A model generated the notes under the pieces. It ran no database searches, was not told the origin of the DNA, and worked only from the letters and a program-made list of their open reading frames with translations. The position numbers and the translations under genes were made by a program. A stretch of DNA of 64,000 nucleotides from Sphaerochaeta globosa str. Buddy (lineage in GTDB: Bacteria > Spirochaetota > Spirochaetia > Sphaerochaetales > Sphaerochaetaceae): the NCBI RefSeq assembly GCF_000190435.1, contig NC_015152.1:1742458-1806457 (forward strand), given 5' to 3'. Positions 8,429 through 16,665 of the stretch are shown one piece after another (positions within the stretch are counted from its first letter, which is position 1; the number at the start of each line of letters is the position of its first letter).

Positions 8429-8457
8429 TTGACTATGCCCCATTTTCGTGCTAGTCT
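8429..8457 (+). promoter_or_regulatory. promoter of the GntR regulator gene
   Basis: TTGACT (8429-8434), a 17-bp spacer and TAGTCT (8452-8457). The transcript would start near 8464, inside operator 2, leaving only about ten bases before the ATG at 8475. No Shine-Dalgarno sequence is visible there. Confidence 0.55.
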
Positions 8458-8458
8458 G

Positions 8459-8469
8459 TTGTCAGACAA
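8459..8469. promoter_or_regulatory. operator 2, palindrome TTGTCAGACAA
   Basis: Identical in all 11 bases to the site at 8350-8360. It covers the predicted transcription start of the regulator gene, which indicates autoregulation. Confidence 0.8.
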
Positions 8470-8474
8470 ACATT

Positions 8475-9176
8475 ATGAAAGAAATAAAACGCATATCCGT
8501 GACCACCCAAGTGATAGACTCGATCCGCGAGTCAATTCTTCAGGGAACCTACCCCGTAGGTTCAAAACTCCCTCCAGAGGTAAAGCTCTGTGAAATGCTC
8601 TCGGTGAGTCGTTCCACCGTCCGTGAAGCGATGCGCTCACTACAAGCAGAAGGGTATGTCGAATTGATCTCCGGCAAAGGCGCTTTTGTCAAGGACAACC
8701 AAGGACACGACTATGATGCCATTCGTTCGTGGTTCATCGAAGTCGCTCCCACCCTCAAGGATACCACCGAGGTCCGCGAAGCGTTGGAAACGCTGCAGGT
8801 ACGCATGGCCATCAAGCGTGGAAGCGATGAGGAGTTGGTTATTCTGCAGCAAATTCACCAGCAATTCATCGAAGAGAACAAGGTCAGCAATGTAACCGCC
8901 CTAGCCGAGCTCGATGAACAGTTTCATACCCAAATCTGTCACATGGCGCATAACCCATTGCTTTTGAAAATTAACCAATTGATGGCCATGGAACTCAAGC
9001 GTTATCGACTCATGTCCATTTCGGTGAAAACCAGCTCAGACAATACCATTCGCGAACATGAGTTGATAATCAACGCCATTGAGGAGCGGGACAATCAGAA
9101 GGCTGCAGCGTACATGCTCGCACACTTAGGCAGCTCGCTTGCTGATATAAACAAGGTTCTTGAAGGCCAGAAGTAA
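8475..9176 (+). CDS. GntR-family regulator with FCD ligand domain, 233 aa
   Basis: N-terminal winged helix (residues 1-70) with the GntR helices VIDSIRESILQGTYPVGSKL and SVSRSTVREAMRSLQAEGYV. A C-terminal all-helical FCD domain (about 75-230) follows, with acidic/His positions typical of metal-assisted carboxylate sensing (LDEQFHTQI and REHELI). It should repress the divergent TRAP/aldolase operon until the sugar acid or a metabolite binds. Two identical palindromes lie at both promoters. ATG 8475 is used because the operator and the -10 box lie immediately before it; a 9-codon upstream extension would place the operator inside the gene. Confidence 0.92.
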   Translation: MKEIKRISVTTQVIDSIRESILQGTYPVGSKLPPEVKLCEMLSVSRSTVREAMRSLQAEGYVELISGKGAFVKDNQGHDYDAIRSWFIEVAPTLKDTTEVREALETLQVRMAIKRGSDEELVILQQIHQQFIEENKVSNVTALAELDEQFHTQICHMAHNPLLLKINQLMAMELKRYRLMSISVKTSSDNTIREHELIINAIEERDNQKAAAYMLAHLGSSLADINKVLEGQK

Positions 9177-9184
9177 GAACATTG

Positions 9185-9213
9185 TTGACATCCCTTCGCT
9201 TTCCCAGCATAGT
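9185..9213 (+). promoter_or_regulatory. possible promoter of the MFS transporter gene
   Basis: TTGACA (9185-9190), a 17-bp spacer and CATAGT (9208-9213), in the 65-bp gap after the GntR gene. A separate promoter would let the transporter be expressed apart from the autoregulated regulator. Confidence 0.45.
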
Positions 9214-9241
9214 CGGCTGTAAGGGAACGGGAGATACTGTC

Positions 9242-10462
9242 ATGCAACCAAAAAAACCATCCATCTATACAGGGGACAAGACGGTGAAAACTTTCTTGGC
9301 CACTATTTTGTTTTCCGGTCTTGCCTACGGCTTTTATCGGGGGATTCAGGACAACTACTTGGCGGAAATTGTCAAGATTTCTGAATTCGAACGCGGTATT
9401 GTGGAATTCTTTCGGGAAATTCCCGGCCTCATGCTCGTCTTCATCCTTGCTTGGATGTATCGCCTCAGTGAAACCAAGGTTTTCAAGATCGGTACAGCCA
9501 TCATGCTTGGAGGCGTCCTCGGTCTTTTGCTGCTGGGATCGAGCAAAGTGGTCGTCATTCTTTTTATGGTGGTTTTCAGTACCGGTGAACATATTGTCAT
9601 GCCTATCAAGAGTTCAATGTCCCTCGCCTTTGCCAAGAGCGACAAGGGAGGAGCGAGCTTGGGCGTGACTTCCAGCATCAGCCACGGGGGCAACATCATC
9701 GGCTATATGCTGGTTTCCCTGCTCTTTGTCGTGCTCGCAAGCCTGGGGTATGCACGCGACTCACTCTTGGGCTTCCGCATTGTCTTCCTCATTGCGGCCA
9801 TCCTGCTGCTTCTCTCCACCATGATAGCGCTGTCCATGAAGGACAAAGGAAAGCAGGTAAAACGCTCACGCCTGTACTTCAACAAAAAGTATACCAAGTT
9901 TTACATGCTGGAAATATTCTATGGAGCCCGCAAGCAAATCTTCCTCACCTTCGCCCCCTATGCGCTCATTCTCTTTTATGGTGCCGACACTTCGGTCATC
10001 GCCCTACTACTGGCCATTTGCGCAGTCTTTGGCATGCTTCTCAGCCCGGTAATAGGGATGCTGGTGGACAAGCTGGGGTATAAGAAAATCATGGTTGCCG
10101 ATACCCTGATTCTTGTTGTCGTCTGCTTCTTCTACGGATATGCACATCGTCTCTTTCCGATGCATATCGCCTTTATCGTGGTCTGTATCAATTTTGTTCT
10201 GGACTCAATCATCAGTTTGGCAAGCATGGCAACCAACGTCTATGTCCGTGACCTTAGCTCCAGTCGCGAAGAGCTGACAGCCACTCTGACAACGGGAATA
10301 TCGGTCAATCACCTGATCAGCGTCCTGATTGCATTGCTGGGCGGCTACATCTGGAAAACCTTGGGCATTGAAGTATTGTTTACCATGTCTGCAATCCTGG
10401 GAGTGATCAACTCCCTCTTTGCTGCAACAATCAAAAAACCGGAGCAGAGAACGCTATATTAA
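9242..10462 (+). CDS. MFS transporter, 406 aa
   Basis: Major facilitator superfamily permease with about twelve hydrophobic helices in two halves joined by a basic central loop (KDKGKQVKRSRLYFNKKY, about residues 203-220). An N-terminal soluble tail (MQPKKPSIYTGDK) precedes helix 1. The cytoplasmic loop between helices 8 and 9 reads LVDKLGYKKIM, a weak form of the MFS loop motif. GGGAG precedes ATG 9242. The substrate is not readable. It follows the GntR gene by 65 bp, so it may export or import something related to the sugar-acid cluster, but it has its own possible promoter. Its last 32 bases overlap the convergent prenyltransferase gene. Confidence 0.85.
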   Translation: MQPKKPSIYTGDKTVKTFLATILFSGLAYGFYRGIQDNYLAEIVKISEFERGIVEFFREIPGLMLVFILAWMYRLSETKVFKIGTAIMLGGVLGLLLLGSSKVVVILFMVVFSTGEHIVMPIKSSMSLAFAKSDKGGASLGVTSSISHGGNIIGYMLVSLLFVVLASLGYARDSLLGFRIVFLIAAILLLLSTMIALSMKDKGKQVKRSRLYFNKKYTKFYMLEIFYGARKQIFLTFAPYALILFYGADTSVIALLLAICAVFGMLLSPVIGMLVDKLGYKKIMVADTLILVVVCFFYGYAHRLFPMHIAFIVVCINFVLDSIISLASMATNVYVRDLSSSREELTATLTTGISVNHLISVLIALLGGYIWKTLGIEVLFTMSAILGVINSLFAATIKKPEQRTLY

Positions 10463-11345
10463 GCACATATGCGAGAAGAAAGGCCATGCAAAAGTGCACA
10501 TAGCTTATGGAGGCAAACCTCATGTGAACAGACTTGTGCTCTGCATCCAACCCTTCCCGTTTGACTTTCGCTAGTGCAATGCAAAAGAGAGCGAGCGAAG
10601 GAACGAGGCAGAGGGCAAGTGTCACAGGATAGAATCCAAGAACGACCAAGGCATAACTCAGTACATAGGCAGCCAGGCCCTCCCCTGCAATAAGGGTGAA
10701 GGCCTTTCTTTTCCCTACTACAATGGAAAGCGTCTTACGTCCACTTGCCGTATCACCAACCAAATCGCATCCATTGTTTACCGAAAGGATCATGGCGATG
10801 AGCAAGTAAAACGGCAAGGTGACCACGACGTGCAAACGAGTGAGGGTGACGTCCTGTACAAACACCGTGATGAGAAAAAGCACGGTTCCCAAAAAGAGGC
10901 CGGCAAACAATTCTCCAAACGGTGTTCGTGAAATGGGATACGGTCCTGCTGTGTAGAAAAAACCGACAAGCATGCACGCCCCCCCTACAAAAATTAGGTA
11001 CCAACTGGTAAGCCATGCAAGATAGAGGCCAAGCAGGGCGGCAAAGCCGAAAAGAAGCAGGGAGACCAGCAAAGCAGAGAATGCGCTGACGTCTTGATGG
11101 ACGAGTACTTTATCCTCTTCCTTGGTATAGATGGCGTTGTCGGTTCCCCTCCAATAATCAAAAAAGGTATTGAAACCGGTTGTTCCCATATCGACAAGGA
11201 GCGTGGCAAGGCCCATGACCAACCATGTCAGGATATTCAATGAACCTCTCACTGAAAGTGCATAGATGCTTGCACACAAGAACGTTCCCATGCTGATAAT
11301 TTTTGTGCGCATCTCCACAATGTGCATGAATTGCTTTCGCGTCAT
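10431..11345 (-). CDS. UbiA-family prenyltransferase (MenA-like), 304 aa
   Basis: Integral membrane prenyltransferase with both Asp-rich sites: NTFFDYWRGTDN (about residues 58-69) and NNGCDLVGDTASGRKTL (about 190-206). These bind the Mg2+-prenyl diphosphate. The intervening YTAGPYP-GE pattern is also as in MenA/UbiA. About nine helices are predicted. It would attach a polyprenyl chain to an aromatic acceptor, most likely 1,4-dihydroxy-2-naphthoate for menaquinone, but no other quinone genes are nearby, so the acceptor is inferred. ATG 11345 is chosen; a GTG at 11381 is an alternative. Its 3' end overlaps the MFS gene by 32 bp tail to tail. Confidence 0.85.
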   Translation of the reverse strand: MTRKQFMHIVEMRTKIISMGTFLCASIYALSVRGSLNILTWLVMGLATLLVDMGTTGFNTFFDYWRGTDNAIYTKEEDKVLVHQDVSAFSALLVSLLLFGFAALLGLYLAWLTSWYLIFVGGACMLVGFFYTAGPYPISRTPFGELFAGLFLGTVLFLITVFVQDVTLTRLHVVVTLPFYLLIAMILSVNNGCDLVGDTASGRKTLSIVVGKRKAFTLIAGEGLAAYVLSYALVVLGFYPVTLALCLVPSLALFCIALAKVKREGLDAEHKSVHMRFASISYVHFCMAFLLAYVLNIAFSAPVF

Positions 11346-11433
11346 AGCGCTATAGTACCGAAAAACGGGTGGTTTTACCACTGTCTAGTCTTTTTGGCTT
11401 GATTTTCCTTATTACTTGCCAATATTCTTAGTA

Positions 11434-11469
11434 TTGCATATTGATGCAACCTCTATGCATCTTTATAAT
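11434..11469 (+). promoter_or_regulatory. promoter and inverted repeat upstream of the TAXI-TRAP operon
   Basis: TTGATG (11441-11446), a 17-bp spacer and a perfect -10 box TATAAT (11464-11469). An inverted repeat TTGCAT-N4-ATGCAA (11434-11449) overlaps the -35 box and is a likely operator for an unidentified regulator. The remaining bases to the ATG at 11550 form an 80-base leader ending in AGGAGAG. I see no other clear element between 11346 and 11549. Confidence 0.6.
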
Positions 11470-11549
11470 CATTACTTTAAGAGTAAGGATTCCATTTTAT
11501 AAGTCGCAGGACTTTCTTCCCTGCAATCATACAAACAGGAGAGAATGAT

Positions 11550-12536
11550 ATGAATACAAAAAGAATTGTCCTTGTAGCACTTTTGGCTCTGCTTCTGGCT
11601 GTCAATATATTTGCAGCTGGTCAGGCTGAGACCACAAAGACTGAAGGATTGGACCGCAGCAAGCACTTCATTACCGTGGCAACCGGTCCTACCAGTGGGC
11701 TGTACTATCCGATCGGTGGAGCTTTTTCATCGGTATTTCAAAATAAGCTTGGCTATAAATCCTCAGCTCAGGCAACCGGTGCCTCGGCTGAAAATATCAC
11801 CCTGATCTTGGAAAAGCGTGCTGAAATGGCTATCGCCATGAGTGATGCTGTCGCCCAGGCATACCAAGGCTTCGGTGCCTATGAAGGCAAGCAGCCCGCC
11901 AGTGAGCTCAGAGCTCTGTTGGGACTCTACCCCAACTATGTACAGCTGGTCACCACCAGCCGCACCGGCATCACAAAGTTCACTGACCTGAAAGGCAAGC
12001 GCGTCGGCGTCGGAGCTCCCAACAGTGGTGTAGAACTCAACGCAAGAATGATGTATGAAGCCCACGGCATGACCTATGCCGATAGCAAGGTAGACTACCT
12101 CAACTACGGTGAGGCCATTGCCCAGTTGAAAAACAACCTGGTCGATGCAGTATTCGTAACCAGCGGCATTCCCAATGCAACCATTATGGAACTGGGTACC
12201 AGCAGCCAAATCGTTCTCATTCCCATCGAAGGGGAAGGTCTTGCGAACCTGAAGGCAAAGTATCCGTTCTTTGTTGAGGCTACGATTCCTGCCGATGTAT
12301 ATGACACCAAAGGTGATGTCGTCACCGCCACGGTTCGCAACATCATGATCGTCAATGCAAGTCTCGATGAAGAAGTTGCCTACGATTTGACCAAGGGAGT
12401 TTTCGAGAATATCGGCGACATCCAGGCTTCGCATGCAACCGCAAAGCAACACATTACGCTGGAAAACAGCCACCTTGGTGTTGATATTCCCTTCCATGAA
12501 GGGGCCAAGCGCTACTACAGCGAAGTAGGTATGTAA
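11550..12536 (+). CDS. TAXI-family TRAP transporter solute receptor, 328 aa
   Basis: Signal peptide of about 22 residues (MNTKRIVLVA...FAAGQAE), then the TAXI signature: TVATGPTSGLYYPIGGAF (about residues 42-59), SVAQAYQG-like loop, GKRVGVGAPNSGVELNA and a C-terminal region with VAYDLTKGVFENI. TAXI receptors deliver small acids such as glutamate or dicarboxylates to fused TRAP permeases. The strong AGGAGAG ribosome site marks the start. It is the first of three closely packed genes (8-bp gap, then a 28-bp overlap). Confidence 0.94.
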   Translation: MNTKRIVLVALLALLLAVNIFAAGQAETTKTEGLDRSKHFITVATGPTSGLYYPIGGAFSSVFQNKLGYKSSAQATGASAENITLILEKRAEMAIAMSDAVAQAYQGFGAYEGKQPASELRALLGLYPNYVQLVTTSRTGITKFTDLKGKRVGVGAPNSGVELNARMMYEAHGMTYADSKVDYLNYGEAIAQLKNNLVDAVFVTSGIPNATIMELGTSSQIVLIPIEGEGLANLKAKYPFFVEATIPADVYDTKGDVVTATVRNIMIVNASLDEEVAYDLTKGVFENIGDIQASHATAKQHITLENSHLGVDIPFHEGAKRYYSEVGM

Positions 12537-12544
12537 ATTAGTCG

Positions 12545-13054
12545 ATGAAGAGCAGAACACGGTTTATAGTACTTGTTGTCCTCATCCTCGTGATGGGGAC
12601 ACTGCTCTTCTTTCTTCTCGCATCGGGACCTGGACTGCAGCTTGTCCTCAGTGACCAAGAAACAGGAAAGGTCCTCTTTTCCCTTCCTGTACAAGAGGGT
12701 GACACCCTAACCTTTCATTGGATACACTCGTTCGAACATATCCCTTGGATCGAAGAGTACACCATTGAAAAAGATGGTACATTTGCGCTAGACACCATTT
12801 CTGTTGCCGGCTTCGGCGCAGGAATACCTGAAAACAAGGGAGTGGTATCCATCGAGAATGGTATGATCGTCATGCGTCAGATCGACCAGAGCTTCGATGC
12901 GATTCGATGGATACATTCACAAACAGCCCTTGTTTCCATTACACTTGGACTCACTACATTCATTGCCGGCAAGGACGTACAACATCACCTTCCGGTAGTA
13001 CTCTCTATCAAAGGAACGAGAACATTATGGCCAAGATACATCTTGATGAACTGA
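12545..13054 (+). CDS. DUF1850 protein, accessory of TAXI-TRAP system, 169 aa
   Basis: One N-terminal membrane anchor (residues 7-28) and a small extracytoplasmic beta-rich domain with FHWIHSFEHIPWIEEY (about 58-73), which matches my memory of DUF1850. This family is commonly found between a TAXI receptor and the fused TRAP permease; its function is not established. Its 3' end overlaps the permease gene by 28 bp in another frame, which points to coupled translation. No strong ribosome site precedes the ATG, so coupling to the receptor gene eight bases upstream is likely. Confidence 0.85.
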   Translation: MKSRTRFIVLVVLILVMGTLLFFLLASGPGLQLVLSDQETGKVLFSLPVQEGDTLTFHWIHSFEHIPWIEEYTIEKDGTFALDTISVAGFGAGIPENKGVVSIENGMIVMRQIDQSFDAIRWIHSQTALVSITLGLTTFIAGKDVQHHLPVVLSIKGTRTLWPRYILMN

Positions 13055-14997
13055 ATCCCCATATGAAAGCAAAGCAGGAAGAACTGCTGGGCAAATTTGA
13101 GAAAGAGTCAAAGACCAGGACCTTCGACCACGTACTTTTGGTGAAGATGGTCTATTATTTGACTATCGGCATCGCCTTGTACCACTTCATCACCTCCTTC
13201 ATTGGATACCCCGCCACCCACCTGCACCGTTCACTCCATGTGGCTATGATGTTGTTCATGACCTTTTTCCTCTACCCATTCAGCAAAAAGTCACCACGCA
13301 AGACCATCCCATGGTACGACATCCTCTTTGCACTGCTTGCAGTATCTGTAGCAGTTTATGTATGGGTCGATTACATCAACTTTATCAATCGCATGGGCAG
13401 TCCCAATACCATGGATGTGGTGATGGGCACCATTCTTATCGTACTCGTATTGGAAGCAAGCAGGAGAATCTCGGGCTGGCCGTTGGTAATTCTCAGCCTC
13501 ATCTTCCTGCTCTATGGATTGGTCGGCCGCAATCTTCCCGGCATTCTTATGCATCGCGGTTATACTTGGAGAGCATTGGTCAATCATATCTTCATCAATA
13601 CTGAAGGCATTTACGGTACCTCCGTCGATGTTGCGGCCTCCTACATTTTCTTGTTCATCATGTTCGGGACTGTCATGAACAAGTGCGGCATGGGCAGATT
13701 TTTCAATGACCTTGCTCTTGCCTTTGCCGGTAGTTCCAAGGGAGGACCGGCAAAAGTCGCAGTCATTGCAAGCGGTTTCCTCGGATCGATCAACGGCAGT
13801 GCGGTAGCAAATGTGGTAACCACGGGAACCTTTACCATTCCCCTGATGAAGAAAACCGGATACAGCAAGGAATTTGCCGGAGCCGTTGAATCGTCGGCCT
13901 CGGTAGGTGGACAGCTGTTGCCGCCCATCATGGGGGCTGCTGCCTTCATCATGGCAGAAATGCTCGGTGTCAAATATGGTGTCATTGTGATCAGTGCCAC
14001 CATCCCGGCCCTCCTCTATTATTTGGGAATCCTGGTGCAAGTACAACTGAGGGCTTCCAAGAAGAACCTTCAAGGCATTCCCAAAGAGGACCTTCCCAAA
14101 GTAGGCGAAGTCATGCGCGAACGCGGGCATTTGCTTATTCCCATAGCATTTTTGCTGTATATGTTGCTGTTCAGCGGAGCAACGGTCATATTCAGTGCCT
14201 TTTGGGCAATCGTTGCCACCATTGTTGTCAGTATGACACGTAAATCCACTCGAATGACCTTCACCCAAATCCTTGATGCTTTCAGCGAAGGAACAAGGGC
14301 GGTTGTATCGGTGGCTGTAGCTTGTGCAGTTGTCGGCATCATCATCGGCGTGGTAAGCCTTACCGGATTCGGCCTGAATATGGCAAACGCCATTATCCAG
14401 TTGGGACAGTCCAACCTGATGCTCACCCTGATTCTTACCATGGTAACCTGCATGATTCTGGGCATGGGACTTCCTTCCATCCCCGCATACCTGATCACCG
14501 CCACCATGGCAGCCCCTGCCTTGGTGAAATTGGGAATCCCTCCGATCGCCGCCCATATGTTCGTCTTCTATTTTGCTATGTTTGCAAATATTACCCCACC
14601 GGTGGCACTTGCTTCTTTTGCAGCTGCGGGTCTGAGCGGTGGCGACCCTATGAAAACGGGCTTGCAATCAGTCAAGCTGTCACTTGCCGGTTTCATCGTC
14701 CCCTACATGTTCATCTACAACACAGCCTTGCTGCTCATCGATACTACGCCCTTGGTAGCAATTCGGGTGTCCATCACGGCAATCATCGGGGTTTGCATGA
14801 TCGGAATGGCGACCGAGGGATATCTGTTTACCACCATGAACACGCTTCTGAGGATTCTGGCCTTCGTCGGATCGCTACTTTTGATCACTGCCAATGTTGT
14901 ACAGGATGCAATCGGTTTGGCATTCCTGGTACTTATAGTGCTCTATCAGCGGCATCTAGCCAACAAGACCAAACAGAGCTCCGAGCCTTTAGTGTAA
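13027..14997 (+). CDS. TRAP transporter fused permease (4TM/12TM), 656 aa
   Basis: Large membrane protein joining a DctQ-like N-terminal part (about residues 35-170) to a DctM-like C-terminal part. Family segments include GSINGSAVANVVTTGTFTIP, QLLPPIMGAAAFIMAE and FANITPPVALASFAA. It should catalyse ion-driven uptake of the ligand caught by the TAXI receptor. AAGGAACGAG precedes the ATG at 13027, inside the end of the DUF1850 gene. Length is normal for the fused class (620-700). Confidence 0.93.
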   Translation: MAKIHLDELNPHMKAKQEELLGKFEKESKTRTFDHVLLVKMVYYLTIGIALYHFITSFIGYPATHLHRSLHVAMMLFMTFFLYPFSKKSPRKTIPWYDILFALLAVSVAVYVWVDYINFINRMGSPNTMDVVMGTILIVLVLEASRRISGWPLVILSLIFLLYGLVGRNLPGILMHRGYTWRALVNHIFINTEGIYGTSVDVAASYIFLFIMFGTVMNKCGMGRFFNDLALAFAGSSKGGPAKVAVIASGFLGSINGSAVANVVTTGTFTIPLMKKTGYSKEFAGAVESSASVGGQLLPPIMGAAAFIMAEMLGVKYGVIVISATIPALLYYLGILVQVQLRASKKNLQGIPKEDLPKVGEVMRERGHLLIPIAFLLYMLLFSGATVIFSAFWAIVATIVVSMTRKSTRMTFTQILDAFSEGTRAVVSVAVACAVVGIIIGVVSLTGFGLNMANAIIQLGQSNLMLTLILTMVTCMILGMGLPSIPAYLITATMAAPALVKLGIPPIAAHMFVFYFAMFANITPPVALASFAAAGLSGGDPMKTGLQSVKLSLAGFIVPYMFIYNTALLLIDTTPLVAIRVSITAIIGVCMIGMATEGYLFTTMNTLLRILAFVGSLLLITANVVQDAIGLAFLVLIVLYQRHLANKTKQSSEPLV

Positions 14998-15005
14998 CTA
15001 CCTCA

Positions 15006-15025
15006 GCGCTCCTTTTCAGGAGCGC
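15006..15025. terminator. hairpin between convergent genes, weak terminator
   Basis: A perfect 7-bp GC-rich stem (15006-15012 with 15019-15025, six-base loop) lies directly after the TRAP permease stop and before the stop of the convergent gene at 15056. No U-tract follows on either strand, so it may be Rho-linked or only an RNA end stabiliser. Confidence 0.45.
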
Positions 15026-15055
15026 AAATGAGAGATGTTTCTGTTTGAATTCTTG

Positions 15056-15463
15056 TTACGCTTCCAACATCCAAATGGCGGAGTGTCCTTTGTTATCACC
15101 TCTGCAAGGTGGGAAGCGTTTGCCCTCTTCCATGGAAACCTTGCGTTCGGGATGTTCACTGCAGTGGTATTGTCCGCTGACTTCGCACGGGGCACCGGTC
15201 TGGGTGGAGACTCGTTCAGTGTCCTGCTGCTCTGCTTCTTGTGCCTTACGAATAGGCTCTGGGTCCTCTTGTGGTTTCTTCCCGAGCAGCATCCATTGGC
15301 TGATAATGGCAATGGCGCAGACCAAAACAACCAGAATACTGGCTATCGCCTTGAAGGTCGGGTTTGGAATTGCGATAAGAATCAAGACAATAATGAGAGC
15401 CATAACTACCAAATACACCAAAGTAGTCTTCTGTACGCGTTCTTTCTCGGGATGTGTATTCAT
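15056..15463 (-). CDS. membrane protein with C-terminal Cys/His (YjzC-like) motif, 135 aa
   Basis: Two membrane helices (about residues 14-32 and 37-60), a charged Gln/Glu-rich linker, then a C-terminal segment with Cys93, His100, Cys101, His104 and Cys120 in the pattern PCEVSGQYHCSEH...RFPPC. A similar small motif (SGxYxC followed by a basic, FPPC-containing strand) occurs in YjzC-like proteins and probably binds zinc. The joining of two membrane helices to this motif is unusual in my experience. GGAGAAGG precedes ATG 15463. It stands alone, convergent to the TAXI-TRAP operon. No function can be assigned. Confidence 0.7.
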   Translation of the reverse strand: MNTHPEKERVQKTTLVYLVVMALIIVLILIAIPNPTFKAIASILVVLVCAIAIISQWMLLGKKPQEDPEPIRKAQEAEQQDTERVSTQTGAPCEVSGQYHCSEHPERKVSMEEGKRFPPCRGDNKGHSAIWMLEA

Positions 15464-15655
15464 ACCTTCTCCTACCAAAGTTTGTGCCCCAGGAGGGAAG
15501 AAATTATCACTTCAACTATGTGTAGCATACAGCATAGTATTCCGATTCTCAATCTTTTTTCATGCACTATCTGTATATAGCCGACAGGAAATTGGCGATG
15601 TTAGAAAATTCACTGGCATATTACCAATACAGAGTATTAATAGCCCTCTATTATA

Positions 15656-15684
15656 TTGACATCAATATTATTTACCTCTATACT
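15656..15684 (+). promoter_or_regulatory. near-consensus sigma-70 promoter of the outer-membrane protein gene
   Basis: TTGACA (15656-15661), exactly 17 bases, then TATACT (15679-15684). Eleven of twelve positions match consensus. A short inverted repeat AATAC-AGA-GTATT (15626-15638) lies upstream and could be an operator. The leader to the ATG is about 17 bases and contains AGGAGG. Confidence 0.85.
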
Positions 15685-15707
15685 TAAATCATCAATCAGG
15701 AGGACCT

Positions 15708-16544
15708 ATGAAACGCATACTCATCACCACTGCCTTGCTTCTTTGCTTTATCTCATTCTCACTTCCCGCCTTCTCATTCACCCCCTTTTTAGAAACAGAA
15801 CAGGGAACCATCGGCCTGGTTTACCATACCTATCAAAATGGAACAGCAGGAACTAACTTTGACTTCATCAAACAAGGTGGACAGACCAACCTCTACCCCT
15901 TCAGCAGGTACACCGTTGGCGCAACCATCCAGGAGAACCACCGTCTGTGGTTTACCTACCAGCCGCTGGAACTCAACACCGCTGTGCGATTTGCTGATAA
16001 CGTCACTATTGGAGGAGTTACATTTAATGGTGGTACTCCCATGGAACTTACCTACAGCTTCCCCTTCTACCGAATGACCTATACTTATGACCTGTTAAGC
16101 AAAAATGATAATGCATACCTAGGTGTAGGACTTGCCTTGCAGATCAGAAATGCTTCCATACAGTTCAAGCAAATCGATGGCGCTTCTGGTCAACTTTATG
16201 TCAGTCAGAACGTCGGCTTGGTACCTGCACTTGCGATCTATAGTGAGTACGTGTTCCCCTTCGGTCTGACCCTGAGTGCAGACATTGCAGGCTCCTATGC
16301 AGATTCTGCCATTATCAACGGCGCTGATTTCGAGTTTGCGGGATCGATCCTTGATGCTTCTCTGAGAATGAGCTATTTGGTCAGTGAAAACTACTCCTTA
16401 TTTGCCAACGCCCGATTCTTTGGTGGAACAGCCGAGGGTATCAGCGAAAACATCGGCGATAATTGGACAGAAAACGTATTGCCGTACACCAAGAACAATA
16501 TTGCATCGCTTACCTTCTCAACGGGTCTACACTGGCAGATGTAA
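15708..16544 (+). CDS. predicted outer-membrane beta-barrel protein, 278 aa
   Basis: Signal peptide (residues 1 to about 23, ending PAFSF), then a mature part of alternating hydrophobic/polar strands rich in Tyr, Phe and Gly (for example YRMTYTYDLL, LRMSYLV, LFANARFFGG). The last strand is SLTFSTGLHWQM, which has aromatics near the C-terminus as expected for barrel insertion. The size suits an 8-12 strand barrel. I cannot name the family or ligand. It has the strongest promoter in the window, a strong AGGAGG site and its own terminator, so it is probably an abundant single-gene product. Confidence 0.72.
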   Translation: MKRILITTALLLCFISFSLPAFSFTPFLETEQGTIGLVYHTYQNGTAGTNFDFIKQGGQTNLYPFSRYTVGATIQENHRLWFTYQPLELNTAVRFADNVTIGGVTFNGGTPMELTYSFPFYRMTYTYDLLSKNDNAYLGVGLALQIRNASIQFKQIDGASGQLYVSQNVGLVPALAIYSEYVFPFGLTLSADIAGSYADSAIINGADFEFAGSILDASLRMSYLVSENYSLFANARFFGGTAEGISENIGDNWTENVLPYTKNNIASLTFSTGLHWQM

Positions 16545-16564
16545 TCGTTTCAGGATGATGAAAG

Positions 16565-16595
16565 GCGCGAGAGATGCTTCTCTTGCGCTTTTTTT
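16565..16595 (+). terminator. Rho-independent terminator of the outer-membrane protein gene
   Basis: GCGCGAGAGA pairs with TCTCTTGCGC (one G-T pair), three-base loop, followed by seven T residues (16589-16595). It lies about 20 bp after the stop. Confidence 0.9.
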
Positions 16596-16665
16596 GTGTC
16601 CAACTGACGTTTTTTATAGGCAAATACTCGACTATTGTGTAGGATAAGAACAGGCGGACACTTGC

